DNA from: Synergistales bacterium
Lineage (GTDB): Bacteria > Synergistota > Synergistia > Synergistales > 79-D21
Length of the DNA stretch: 8,709 nt
Direction of reading: 5' to 3'
Assembly (NCBI GenBank): GCA_015657435.1
Contig: JADLKH010000003.1
Span: 135,144 to 143,852, forward strand
Shown one piece after another: positions 1-6,614 of the stretch. Under the pieces are notes generated by a model that did not search any database, had not been told where the DNA came from, and saw only the letters and a list, made by a program, of their open reading frames with translations. Position 1 is the first letter of the stretch; every line of letters starts with the position of its first letter. Both the position numbers and the translations under genes were made by a program.

Positions 1-813
1 GGGAAGGACTACGGGTTCTTCAACCTGAACGACGGCATGCACGTTTTGCCCATGGTCGACTGGGCGAACGAGGCCTTCAGCCGAGGGGGAAAGCTCCTGT
101 TCGTCCTTCTCCACACGCCTCCCTTCCCGGCGTACACGCCGCCTCCCGGCAAGGGGACGCACGGCTTCCTCACGGCGGCCAACCGCGACGCCTTTGTCGC
201 CGCCCTGCCGAAGGGCAGGACCCGGGCGGTCTTCTCCGGTCACGAACACCTCTTCTACGTGGAGGAACACGGAGGGGTCAAGTTCTTCACCGTCGGCACG
301 GGAGGAGGTCCCCTTTCCGGTCCGGTGACGGGGCCTGCGGGGGTCAATGCGGGGATTGCGCCGAAATTCAGCCTGCTGAAAGGGGATCCCGAGGTCGACC
401 GGGGCGGCGGGTATCCGAAGGGCCTCTTTCGTTCCGGAGCCCTGGGCGTTTTCGGGTTCCTGGCCGTGACGGTCGACGGGGACAAGACGGCCTATGAGTT
501 CGCGGTTCCCTTCACCCTGGAGGTCTCCTATCCGGAGGGAAACGACGGAATATCGCAGACGGCTCGTGCCGTCCTGGAAAACCGGGGCCGTTTCGCCCAG
601 CTCCTGAAGGGGATAACCTTCCTGATGCCCGTTTCTCCCGGGGGGTACGCCCTGAAGGCCACGGTGAAAAACGGGGACCGGACGGTCGTCGAGATCGGGC
701 CTGTGCCGGAAGTGCTGGAAGTCGTTCCTGCGGGGCCCGGAAAGGCCCTCGTCAGGGTCCGGGCGACGGTTCCGCCCGCCATGGCCGTCGACATCAGGAT
801 CGAGGTGAAGTAA
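1..813 (+). CDS. Calcineurin-like metallophosphoesterase, C-terminal part (5' end off window)
   Basis: The reading frame is open from base 1 to the TAA at 811-813, giving 270 visible residues; the in-frame ATG at 37 is internal to the fold, so the true start lies left of the window. Visible family motifs are a hydrophobic strand ending in LLHTPPF (metal-ligand His at visible residue 38) and the hallmark FSGHEHLFY (G80-H81-E82-H83), both of which bind the dinuclear metal centre in calcineurin-like phosphoesterases. The earlier DxH, GDxxD and GNHE motifs must lie upstream, outside the window. The remaining ~170 residues are Gly/Val-rich with alternating hydrophobic positions and look like a C-terminal beta domain. 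The family cleaves phosphomonoesters or diesters, but the substrate cannot be told from this part. No signal peptide can be judged. The gene ends in its own terminator, so it is transcriptionally separate from what follows. Confidence 0.85.
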   Translation, partial: GKDYGFFNLNDGMHVLPMVDWANEAFSRGGKLLFVLLHTPPFPAYTPPPGKGTHGFLTAANRDAFVAALPKGRTRAVFSGHEHLFYVEEHGGVKFFTVGTGGGPLSGPVTGPAGVNAGIAPKFSLLKGDPEVDRGGGYPKGLFRSGALGVFGFLAVTVDGDKTAYEFAVPFTLEVSYPEGNDGISQTARAVLENRGRFAQLLKGITFLMPVSPGGYALKATVKNGDRTVVEIGPVPEVLEVVPAGPGKALVRVRATVPPAMAVDIRIEVK

Positions 814-817
814 ACAC

Positions 818-846
818 GGAGACCCCCTTTCGGGGGCCTCTTTTTC
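818..846 (+). terminator. Rho-independent terminator of the metallophosphoesterase gene
   Basis: A stem starting five bases after the stop codon pairs GAG (819-821) with CTC (838-840) and CCCCC (823-827) with GGGGG (832-836), with one A/C mismatch and a TTTC loop, followed by five T (841-845). There is no A-run on the left side, so it works in the plus direction only. Confidence 0.85.
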
Positions 847-911
847 GTTAGCCAGGCCTTGCCGGCGGGACTTGCGCCCCGGGAACGGGACTGCCGGCCG
901 GGCAGGGCGGG

Positions 912-1097
912 CTAGAGACCGTCGGCCGAAAAGCGCGGCGAAGCGCTTTTCAGGACCTGTTCGAGGGTGACCTGCCGGCGAAGCTCCGGATTTTTTCGAG
1001 CCATGTCGCCATCGCAAAGGTGTTCGATCTGGTGCGCGGAAAGCCGTGAAGAATTGCGTCCGCTTCTCTTGCCGAGGAAAGAAAGAATTCGTTTCAT
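912..1097 (-). CDS. Hypothetical small basic protein (61 aa)
   Basis: I do not recognise this protein. The frame runs from ATG at 1097 to TAG at 912-914. The product begins MKRILSFLGKRSGRN and is rich in Arg, Lys and Ser; it is hydrophilic after a short N-terminal hydrophobic patch, with a single Cys (in HLCDGDM) and no transmembrane segment. I chose this start over the ATG at 1139 because GAGGGGG lies 8 bases upstream (on the minus strand), whereas the longer start has no ribosome site. It lies 75 bases downstream of the gntR-type gene on the same strand and could be its co-transcribed partner, but a TTGACA/CATCAT promoter-like pair overlaps the regulator's stop codon and may drive it separately. 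Against it being real: short length, no recognised family, no terminator with a T-run after it. A homology search over neighbouring genomes would decide. Confidence 0.42.
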   Translation of the reverse strand: MKRILSFLGKRSGRNSSRLSAHQIEHLCDGDMARKNPELRRQVTLEQVLKSASPRFSADGL

Positions 1098-1147
1098 ACG
1101 AAAAACCCCCTCGATAAATGATAACAATTTGACATCCATCGAGGATC

Positions 1148-1176
1148 ATGATGACAGAAAGAAGCTTGTTTGTCAA
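1148..1176 (-). promoter_or_regulatory. Possible sigma-70 promoter for the small ORF
   Basis: Read on the minus strand, TTGACA (1176-1171, a perfect -35 that contains the regulator's TGA stop) is followed after 17 bases by CATCAT (1153-1148, 4 of 6 matches to TATAAT). Initiation near 1141 would give a leader of about 44 bases ahead of the ATG at 1097. A second -10-like TATCAT (minus strand 1123-1118) lies closer to the gene but lacks a good -35. Confidence 0.4.
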
Positions 1177-1901
1177 CTATCTGTTTTCTTTTTGGTGATC
1201 CCGCTGGCTTTCAGTTCGGCAAGCTGCCCCAGAGCCTCCTCCAGGTGGCGCCTCAGGGCTCCCATGGCACCTTCCGGGTCCTTTCGGGCGATGGAGTCAA
1301 CGAGAAGTTCGTGTTCCGCCAGGATTTTTCCCGACTGGCCCGAGTAGCGCAACAGGAGTCCCCGGCTCGTGACGATCTGTTTTTCCATCGTCGAGGTCAA
1401 CCCCTCGTAAACGCGCGTCAGGATGGGGTTGTGGGCGGCGCCGACCACGAGGGCGTGCAGGAGGGAGTCCCAGGCGGCTCCCGAGGAGGCTCCCCCGTCG
1501 GGGGTGGAATGGACTTCCTCCAGGTGGAGCACGCACTTGCGCATCTGCTCCAGCTCGCTTTCCGTCCTCCTTTGGGCCGCAAGTCCGGCTGCCGGCACCT
1601 CGACGACCAGGCGCATCTCCATCAGGTGGACGAGAAGTTCTTCCGGCCACAAAGACAGCGTTTTCAGGCTCACGGCGAAGTCATCGCCCCGGAGCGACTT
1701 GACGTAGATTCCCTGCCTTTCCCTCACTTCAAGCGCTCCCAGCGCTTCCAGGGTGATGACCGCTTCCCTGAGCAGGGTTCGGCTGACCCCCATCTCTTTT
1801 GCCAGGTCCCGTTCCGGCGGGAGCTTTCCTCCGGGAAAACGGTCCGGGTCGTCGATCCACTCCGAAAGCTTGCGTACGACCTCTCCTCTCTTGCTTTCCA
1901 T
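1173..1901 (-). CDS. FadR-type GntR transcriptional regulator (FCD domain)
   Basis: A 242-residue DNA-binding repressor or activator of the GntR superfamily, FadR/FCD subfamily (the usual length is 220-260). Residues ~5-68 are the winged helix-turn-helix, with the typical LPPERDLAKEMGVSRTLLREA stretch (about 27-47) and the wing near GIYV (64-67). Residues ~90-230 are the all-helical FCD ligand domain; D145, H149, H197 and H219 sit where this family coordinates the metal that helps bind small carboxylates. ATG at 1901 is preceded by AAGGGG six bases upstream on the minus strand. It is divergent from the TRAP-dehydratase operon with 127 bases between the two starts, and a TTGGT-N3-ACCAA palindrome lies in that gap, so local control of the transporter operon, and probably of itself, is inferred. 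The effector is likely the imported acid or its keto-acid product. The family call is certain; the ligand is unknown. Confidence 0.93.
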   Translation of the reverse strand: MESKRGEVVRKLSEWIDDPDRFPGGKLPPERDLAKEMGVSRTLLREAVITLEALGALEVRERQGIYVKSLRGDDFAVSLKTLSLWPEELLVHLMEMRLVVEVPAAGLAAQRRTESELEQMRKCVLHLEEVHSTPDGGASSGAAWDSLLHALVVGAAHNPILTRVYEGLTSTMEKQIVTSRGLLLRYSGQSGKILAEHELLVDSIARKDPEGAMGALRRHLEEALGQLAELKASGITKKKTDS

Positions 1902-1960
1902 CGTAAGCCCCTTGTTTAACTGAAAGACAACGGTCCGGCCCCTTTTCCGGCTACGAGGCT

Positions 1961-1968
1961 AATGATAA
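1961..1968 (-). promoter_or_regulatory. Possible -10 region of the regulator gene
   Basis: The minus strand reads TTATCATT here, containing TATCAT (5 of 6 matches to TATAAT) about 60 bases ahead of the regulator start. No convincing -35 lies 16-18 bases upstream, where the operator-like half site at 1985 begins; that overlap would fit autoregulation. The same octamer occurs at 1117-1124 ahead of the small ORF. Weak evidence taken alone. Confidence 0.3.
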
Positions 1969-1984
1969 ACTATCTTTCAGGGAT

Positions 1985-2008
1985 TTGGTAGGTCCTTGGT
2001 TGGACCAA
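1985..2008. promoter_or_regulatory. Probable GntR/FadR operator: tandem 11-bp sites
   Basis: Bases 1996-2008 read TTGGTTGGACCAA, a perfect TTGGT-N3-ACCAA palindrome that fits the TGGT-N3-ACCA pattern known for FadR-subfamily GntR operators. The preceding 11 bases (1985-1995, TTGGTAGGTCC) repeat the unit TTGGTWGGWCC, so the left half site recurs exactly one helical turn upstream. The block ends four bases before the dctP ribosome site, so a bound dimer would block initiation or early elongation of the TRAP operon. The plus-strand promoter itself could not be placed; AT-rich sequence at 1961-1976 (GATAAA, TATCTT) is the likely -10 region, with no good -35. Confidence 0.7.
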
Positions 2009-2028
2009 TTTTGAGGAGGTGCGCAGAG

Positions 2029-2997
2029 ATGAAAAAGGTTTTTTCCGTCTTCATGGTGGTTCTGTTTCTGCTCTCCATGGCCGCGTCCGCGTTTGCCCTG
2101 GAGATCAAGCTGGCCCACGTCGTGAACGAGAAGGACTCGTTCCACCTGGCCGCTGAGAAGTTCAAGGCCCTCACCGAGAAGTACACGAACGGGTCGGTGA
2201 CCGTCACGGTCTTCCCCAACGCCAAGCTCGGCGACGAGAGGACGCTGCTGGAGCGGATGAAGATGGGCATCGTGGACGCCGGGATCATCACGAACGGCCC
2301 GATCATCAACTTCGTCCCCCGTTTCGGCGCCATCGACCTGCCCTTCCTCTTCAGGAACCCCGAACATGCCTACAAGGTGCTTGACGGGCCCATCGGCAAC
2401 GCGCTGTTCGCCGACCTCGAGAAGCAGGGCTGGAAAGGCCTGGCCTGGGCCGAACGCGGATTCCGCAACCTGACCAACAGCAAGAAGGCCATCAATTCCC
2501 CCGACGACATCAAGGGCCTGAAGATCCGCGTCATGCAGAACCCCGTCTATGTCGATTCCTTCAAGGCCCTCGGCGCCAACGCGGTGCCCATGGCCTGGAC
2601 GGAAGCCCTCACGGCGCTCCAGCAGGGGACGATCGACGGCCAGGAGAACCCCCTGAACGTCATCGTCGCCTTCAAGCTGAACGAGAGCCAGAAAAACATG
2701 GCCATCACGCGCCATGCCTATGCCCCGGCCCCGATCATCATGAGCATGGTCACCTGGAAGAAGCTCAATCCGGAGCAGCAGAAAGCCGTCCTGAAGGCCG
2801 CGCAGGAAGCCGCCGTCTACGAGAGGGCCTTCAACAACGCCAGCGAGAAGCTGTGGGTGAAGGAGCTGGAAGGCAAGGGGATGAAGGTCACGACTCCCGA
2901 CCTGAAACCCTTCCTCACGGCCGTGAAGCCGGTTTACGACACCTACACCCCGAAGTTCGGGAAGGATTTCATCGCGGCCATCCAGAATACGAAGTAG
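2029..2997 (+). CDS. dctP: TRAP transporter periplasmic solute-binding protein DctP
   Basis: A 322-residue extracytoplasmic binding protein that captures a carboxylate and delivers it to DctQM. ATG at 2029 is chosen because GAGGAGGT (2013-2020) lies eight bases upstream and the product opens with a clear Sec signal peptide: MKK, a hydrophobic core, and AASAFA before the mature LEIKLAHVVNEKDS. An in-frame TTG at 1996 would add 11 residues and run into the operator, so it is rejected. Family marks are the N-terminal strand with the AEKFKALTEKYTNG helix, GLKIRVMQNPVYVDSFKALG with R167 (the family's carboxylate-binding Arg), the AVPMAWTEALTALQQGTIDG stretch, and N207 in QEN. Length and motifs are normal for DctP. 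The substrate is probably a C4-C6 or hydroxylated acid, but this cannot be told from sequence. First gene of the operon; the stop is followed by the dctQ start within ten bases. Confidence 0.95.
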   Translation: MKKVFSVFMVVLFLLSMAASAFALEIKLAHVVNEKDSFHLAAEKFKALTEKYTNGSVTVTVFPNAKLGDERTLLERMKMGIVDAGIITNGPIINFVPRFGAIDLPFLFRNPEHAYKVLDGPIGNALFADLEKQGWKGLAWAERGFRNLTNSKKAINSPDDIKGLKIRVMQNPVYVDSFKALGANAVPMAWTEALTALQQGTIDGQENPLNVIVAFKLNESQKNMAITRHAYAPAPIIMSMVTWKKLNPEQQKAVLKAAQEAAVYERAFNNASEKLWVKELEGKGMKVTTPDLKPFLTAVKPVYDTYTPKFGKDFIAAIQNTK

Positions 2998-3007
2998 GAG
3001 CGGCGCC

Positions 3008-3517
3008 TTGAACGTCCGGACGCAGCAGGAGGGGGCGGGAAGCCCCCTCCTTCAGGTTCTCAGCGACAGGGTGAACCGGGCCAGCGAGGTACTTCTCTTT
3101 CTTCTGATGCTCCTGATGATCGGCGTGACGACGGCCCAGGTGTTTTTCCGCTTCTTCTTCGAAGCCCTCACCTGGTCGGAGGAGCTATCCTGCTTTCTGC
3201 TGGTCCTGGCTTCCCTCCTCGGGGCCGCCGTCGCCTTCAAGCGGGGCAGTCATATCGCCGTGACCTTCGTGACCCAGAAGCTGCCGGAGAAGCTTCGGAA
3301 GGCGACGGCAGCCCTGGTCAACCTTCTCGGGATCTTCTTCTTCGCCATCGTGGCTTTTTACGGGATGCTTCTCATGAAGTCCGAGGCGGGCCAGACCACT
3401 CCGGCCATGATGATCTCCATGGCATGGATCTATGCGATGTACCCCGTCCTGGGCGCGGTCGTCATCCTTCACCTTGCCGCGGGCATGGGTGAAATCCTGA
3501 AGGGGGGCCGTTCCTGA
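3008..3517 (+). CDS. dctQ: TRAP transporter small permease DctQ (TTG start)
   Basis: The 169-residue small membrane subunit that docks with DctM and helps receive loaded DctP in the inner membrane. Four membrane segments are visible at about 27-49, 60-77, 96-125 and 135-160. The family signature W56-S-E58-E59 sits between the first two, and the GAAVAFKRGSHIAV stretch (72-85, with G80 and H82) follows. The start is a TTG at 3008 with GGAG (2997-3000) seven bases upstream, overlapping the dctP stop codon; no ATG is placed well. The first ~20 residues are hydrophilic, as expected for a cytoplasmic N-terminus. Its stop codon overlaps the dctM ATG by one base (TGATG), a mark of translational coupling. 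Confidence 0.92.
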   Translation: MNVRTQQEGAGSPLLQVLSDRVNRASEVLLFLLMLLMIGVTTAQVFFRFFFEALTWSEELSCFLLVLASLLGAAVAFKRGSHIAVTFVTQKLPEKLRKATAALVNLLGIFFFAIVAFYGMLLMKSEAGQTTPAMMISMAWIYAMYPVLGAVVILHLAAGMGEILKGGRS

Positions 3518-4800
3518 TGGGCTGGGTCATCTTCGGGTCCTTTTTTCTCCTGATGCTCATCGGGGTTCCCATCGGCCTTTCCATCGGCCTCGCGGCCCTG
3601 GTCGTCTTTCTGGCCAGCGGCATTCCCCTGCAGATGGTCCCGCAGACCCTCCTGGAGGGAAACAATTCCTTTGCCCTCGTGGCCGTTCCCTTCTTCGTCC
3701 TGGCGGGGGACATCCTGGCCAGGGGGGGCATTTCCGAGCGCATCGTGGCCTTCGCGGAGGCGACGCTCGGGCGCATCCGGGGAGGACTTTCCATCGTCTC
3801 GGTCCTGGCCTCCATGTTCATCGCGGCAATCTCCGGCTCCGGAGCGGCCACGACGGCCGCCGTCGGTTCGGCCCTGCTGCCCGAACTGAAAACGAAGAAA
3901 TACGACGTCGATTTTTCCGCGGCCCTCATCGCGTCTGCGGGGACGATCGGGGTGGTCATTCCCCCCAGCGTTCCCATGGTCCTCTATGCGGTGATCGCGG
4001 GAGAATCCGTGGCCAAGCTCTTCATGGCCGGTTTCATCCCGGGTGCCCTCATGGGGGGCGGGCTCATCGCCTATGCCCTCTGGATCGCGAACAAACGCGG
4101 TTATCCGGCCGGCGAAAAGCTCCCGGGAGCGGAAGTGGGGCGCCGTTTCGTCTCCGCCCTCTGGGGGCTCATGACCCCGGTGATCATCCTCGGCGGAATC
4201 TTCACGGGCGTGTTCACTCCGTCGGAAGCGGCGGCCATCGCCGTGGACTACACGCTCCTGGTCGCCTGGCTGGTCTACCGGTCGCTGGACTTCAGGAAAT
4301 TCTACGAGCTCGTGGTCAACGCGGGGGTCACCTCGGCGCTGATCATGTTCATCATCGCCACCGCGAAGCTGTTCGGCTGGGGTCTGGCGTTCTACCAGAT
4401 CCCGGAGGCCATCGCGCAGGCCCTCATGGCTGTCGCGGGCAACAACACCTTCATGATCTACCTGATGATCAACATCATCATCCTGCTCGCCGGGATGTTC
4501 ATGGAAACGGCTTCCGCCCTGATCATCCTCACGCCGATCTTCCTTCCGGCCATCCTGGGGATCGGCGGAAACCTGATCCACTTCGGCCTCCTGATCACGA
4601 TCGGCCTGGCGATCGGGATGGCGACGCCGCCCGTGGCGATCGACATCTACGTGGCCAGCGCCATCACGGGACTCTCCATGGAAGAGGTCAGCAGGCCGAT
4701 TCTCCCCATGGTCCTGATCCTGGTCGCGGTCCTGTTCCTTTGCACCTATGTTCCATCACTCGTATTGATGCTCCCCCGCCTGTTCATGGCCGGAGTGTGA
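3517..4800 (+). CDS. dctM: TRAP transporter large permease DctM
   Basis: The 427-residue transport subunit (usual length ~425-440), an integral inner-membrane protein of the ion-transporter superfamily that moves the substrate with a sodium or proton gradient. It is hydrophobic throughout, with roughly 11-12 membrane segments. Family landmarks in order are FVLAGDILARGG, the AAISGSGAATTAAVGSALLP hairpin, the YDVDFSAALIASAGTIG region followed by VIPPSVPMVLY, and, in the second half, GVFTPSEAAAIAVDY and the mirrored GMATPPVAIDIYVA loop. ATG at 3517 shares a base with the dctQ stop, and an AGGGGG ribosome site lies about ten bases upstream. The dehydratase gene starts 22 bases after its stop, so the four genes are almost certainly one transcript. 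No defects seen. Confidence 0.95.
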   Translation: MGWVIFGSFFLLMLIGVPIGLSIGLAALVVFLASGIPLQMVPQTLLEGNNSFALVAVPFFVLAGDILARGGISERIVAFAEATLGRIRGGLSIVSVLASMFIAAISGSGAATTAAVGSALLPELKTKKYDVDFSAALIASAGTIGVVIPPSVPMVLYAVIAGESVAKLFMAGFIPGALMGGGLIAYALWIANKRGYPAGEKLPGAEVGRRFVSALWGLMTPVIILGGIFTGVFTPSEAAAIAVDYTLLVAWLVYRSLDFRKFYELVVNAGVTSALIMFIIATAKLFGWGLAFYQIPEAIAQALMAVAGNNTFMIYLMINIIILLAGMFMETASALIILTPIFLPAILGIGGNLIHFGLLITIGLAIGMATPPVAIDIYVASAITGLSMEEVSRPILPMVLILVAVLFLCTYVPSLVLMLPRLFMAGV

Positions 4801-4822
4801 GCCCAGAAGGGAAGTGTGAACG

Positions 4823-6493
4823 ATGAGAAGCGACAGCGCGAAAAAGGGGTTGGAGAGGGCGCCGCACCGTTCCCTCATGAAGGCCTCGGGATACACGGAC
4901 TGGGAGATCGAACGACCCTGGATCGGAGTGGTCAACGCCTACAACGCGATCATCCCCGGGCATGTCCACCTGAACCGGCTGGCCGCAGCCGTGAAGGCGG
5001 GCGTTTATGCGGCGGGGGGACTGCCCATCGAATTTCCGGTCATCGGGGTCTGCGACGGAATCGCCATGAACCACGCCGGGATGAAGTTCTCCCTGCCCAG
5101 CCGCGAGCTGATCATGGATTCCATCGAGGTCATGGCCGAGGGACATGCCCTCGACGCCCTCGTCATGGTGACGAATTGCGACAAGATCATCCCGGGAATG
5201 GCCATGGCCGCCGCCCGGCTGAACATCCCCACCGTGGTCCTGAGCGGAGGTCCCATGATGGCGGGTCTCCTTAAGGGGCGCGAGGTGGACCTCAACACCG
5301 TCTTCGAAACGGTCGGCAAGTGCATCGCCGGCAGCGCGACCGAGGAGGAGCTGGCCGAGGTCGAGAACGCCGCCTGTCCCGGCTGCGGTTCCTGCGCGGG
5401 GATGTTCACGGCCAACACGATGAACTGCATGATGGAGGCCCTGGGGCTCGCCCTGCCCGGCAACGGCACGATCCCGGCGGTGATGGCCGCCCGTGAGCGC
5501 CTGGCCAAGGATGCGGGGCGCGCCGTCATGACCCTCCTCGAGAAGAACATCCGGCCCCGGGATATCCTCACGCGGGAGGCCTTCGGGAACGCCGTGGCCG
5601 TTGACCTGGCCCTGGGCGGATCCACGAACACGGCCCTTCACCTGCCGGCCATCGCCCACGCAGCGGGGCTCGAACTGCCCCTGGACCTGTTCAACTCGAT
5701 CGGGGAAAAGGTTCCTCATCTCTGCAGCATGAGCCCGGCCGGGCCGCACCACATCCAGGACCTCTACCGCGCAGGCGGGGTCCAGGCCGTGATGGCCCGT
5801 CTCTCGGAAAAGGGGTTCATCAGGGGGGACTGCACCACCGTCACGGGGCGGACCGTTTCGGAAAACCTCTCGAAGGCGTCGGTGCTTGACGATGACGTGA
5901 TCCGGCCGCTGGACGCCCCCTACCACGCCCAGGGAGGCCTGGCCTTCCTGAAGGGCAGCCTGGCGCCCCTGGGAGCCATCGTGAAGCAGTCGGCCGTAGC
6001 GGACGAGATGCTTCGCCACAAGGGCCCGGCCCGTGTTTTCGACGGAGAGGAGGCGGCCTTCAGGGCGATCCGCGGCAAGGAAATCAAGCCCGGTGACGTC
6101 GTCGTGATCCGTTACGAAGGGCCCAGGGGAGGTCCGGGGATGCGGGAAATGCTCACTCCCACGTCCTCCCTTGCCGGCATGGGCCTGGACAAGAGCGTCG
6201 CTCTCATCACGGACGGACGCTTTTCGGGGGCGAGCCGCGGCGCGGCCATCGGGCATGTTTCACCGGAGGCCGCGGCGGGTGGTCCGATCGCCCTGGTCCG
6301 GGAAGGGGACCTCATCTCCATCGACATCCCCGGGAAGAAGCTGGAACTGCTGGTGGACGAAGCGGAGCTCGAGCGCCGGAAGGCGGATTGGAAACCCTGG
6401 ATGCAACCCGTCCGGAGCGCCTTCCTGAACCGTTACCGGGCCTTCGTGACATCGGGGGTGACCGGCGCGGTCATGAAGGAAGGGAACGAGTAG
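4823..6493 (+). CDS. ilvD: IlvD/Edd-family dehydratase, DHAD-like
   Basis: A 556-residue iron-sulphur dehydratase of the IlvD/Edd family; the classical reaction converts 2,3-dihydroxy acids to 2-keto acids (the fourth step of valine and isoleucine synthesis). Visible motifs: IIPGHVHL (44-50 region), [13 protein letters not shown] with C77-D78, [15 protein letters not shown] with C119, the CPGCGSC run (C185, C188, C191) followed by [32 protein letters not shown], and ITDGRFSG with the catalytic-type S468. The FTANTMN and LPGNGTIPA forms resemble true DHAD more than sugar-acid dehydratases. G46 stands where 2Fe-2S plant/mycobacterial enzymes have a cluster Cys, which suggests the 4Fe-4S, oxygen-sensitive type. 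The start has AGAAGGGAAG (4805-4814) upstream. As the last gene of a TRAP operon under a GntR regulator, with no other ilv gene nearby, it may act on an imported acid; the gene symbol reflects family, not proven role. Confidence 0.88.
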   Translation: MRSDSAKKGLERAPHRSLMKASGYTDWEIERPWIGVVNAYNAIIPGHVHLNRLAAAVKAGVYAAGGLPIEFPVIGVCDGIAMNHAGMKFSLPSRELIMDSIEVMAEGHALDALVMVTNCDKIIPGMAMAAARLNIPTVVLSGGPMMAGLLKGREVDLNTVFETVGKCIAGSATEEELAEVENAACPGCGSCAGMFTANTMNCMMEALGLALPGNGTIPAVMAARERLAKDAGRAVMTLLEKNIRPRDILTREAFGNAVAVDLALGGSTNTALHLPAIAHAAGLELPLDLFNSIGEKVPHLCSMSPAGPHHIQDLYRAGGVQAVMARLSEKGFIRGDCTTVTGRTVSENLSKASVLDDDVIRPLDAPYHAQGGLAFLKGSLAPLGAIVKQSAVADEMLRHKGPARVFDGEEAAFRAIRGKEIKPGDVVVIRYEGPRGGPGMREMLTPTSSLAGMGLDKSVALITDGRFSGASRGAAIGHVSPEAAAGGPIALVREGDLISIDIPGKKLELLVDEAELERRKADWKPWMQPVRSAFLNRYRAFVTSGVTGAVMKEGNE

Positions 6494-6520
6494 GAACGGC
6501 AGGGATTTTTTTGCAGCTTC

Positions 6521-6554
6521 GGGGGAGTCGCCCGCGGGCGATTCCCCCTTTTTT
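6521..6554 (+). terminator. Rho-independent terminator of the TRAP-dehydratase operon
   Basis: GGGGGAG (6521-6527) and TTCCCCC (6542-6548) flank TCGCCCGCGGGCGA, itself a perfect 14-bp palindrome, making a nearly perfect 14-bp stem (one G/T pair) followed by six T (6549-6554). It begins 27 bases after the dehydratase stop and separates that operon from the adenosyltransferase gene. Confidence 0.88.
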
Positions 6555-6599
6555 GCCGGGGATGCGGAAAGGTCGAGGGGTTAGAATGGATTGCGGATA

Positions 6600-6606
6600 A
6601 AGGAGG
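6600..6606 (+). promoter_or_regulatory. Strong ribosome binding site that sets the adenosyltransferase start
   Basis: AAGGAGG, a perfect anti-16S match, lies eight bases ahead of the TTG at 6615. The alternative TTG at 6591 has only GAGGGG ten bases upstream, and starting there would place this strong site inside the coding region. Confidence 0.75.
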
Positions 6607-6614
6607 CGGTTTTC

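Noticed and set aside
855..911. GC-rich repeats (GCCGGC twice, CGGGACT twice) after the small minus-strand ORF
   Set aside because: A weak hairpin is possible but there is no T-run on either strand, so a terminator or mobile-element end is not supported.
1170..1919. 249-codon plus-strand frame over the regulator gene
   Set aside because: Antisense shadow; the minus strand encodes a complete GntR/FCD protein with all expected residues.
1936..1951. CCGG-CCCCTTTT-CCGG hairpin in the regulator leader
   Set aside because: Four-base arms of a self-complementary tetramer are too common in GC-rich sequence to mean anything.
1996..2028. Upstream TTG start for dctP
   Set aside because: It would put the operator palindrome and the GAGGAGGT ribosome site inside the gene and add residues ahead of a textbook signal peptide.
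3469..4581. 370-codon open frame antisense to dctM
   Set aside because: Shadow of the hydrophobic dctM codons; the product is a repetitive Asp/Glu/Arg/His string with no recognisable fold.
4784..6256. 490-codon open frame antisense to the dehydratase gene
   Set aside because: Long antisense frames are expected in GC-rich genes; the sense strand encodes a full conserved enzyme, and the antisense product is low-complexity (His, Gly, Arg, Asp) with no family motif.
6586..6600. Four-codon leader frame (ATG GAT TGC GGA TAA) ending at the AAGGAGG site
   Set aside because: Its stop abuts the ribosome site, which could suggest coupling, but it has no ribosome site of its own and a frame this short is expected by chance.
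6494..6614. Cobalamin riboswitch ahead of the adenosyltransferase gene
   Set aside because: About half of the gap is the upstream operon's terminator; too little sequence remains and no B12-box-like element was seen.
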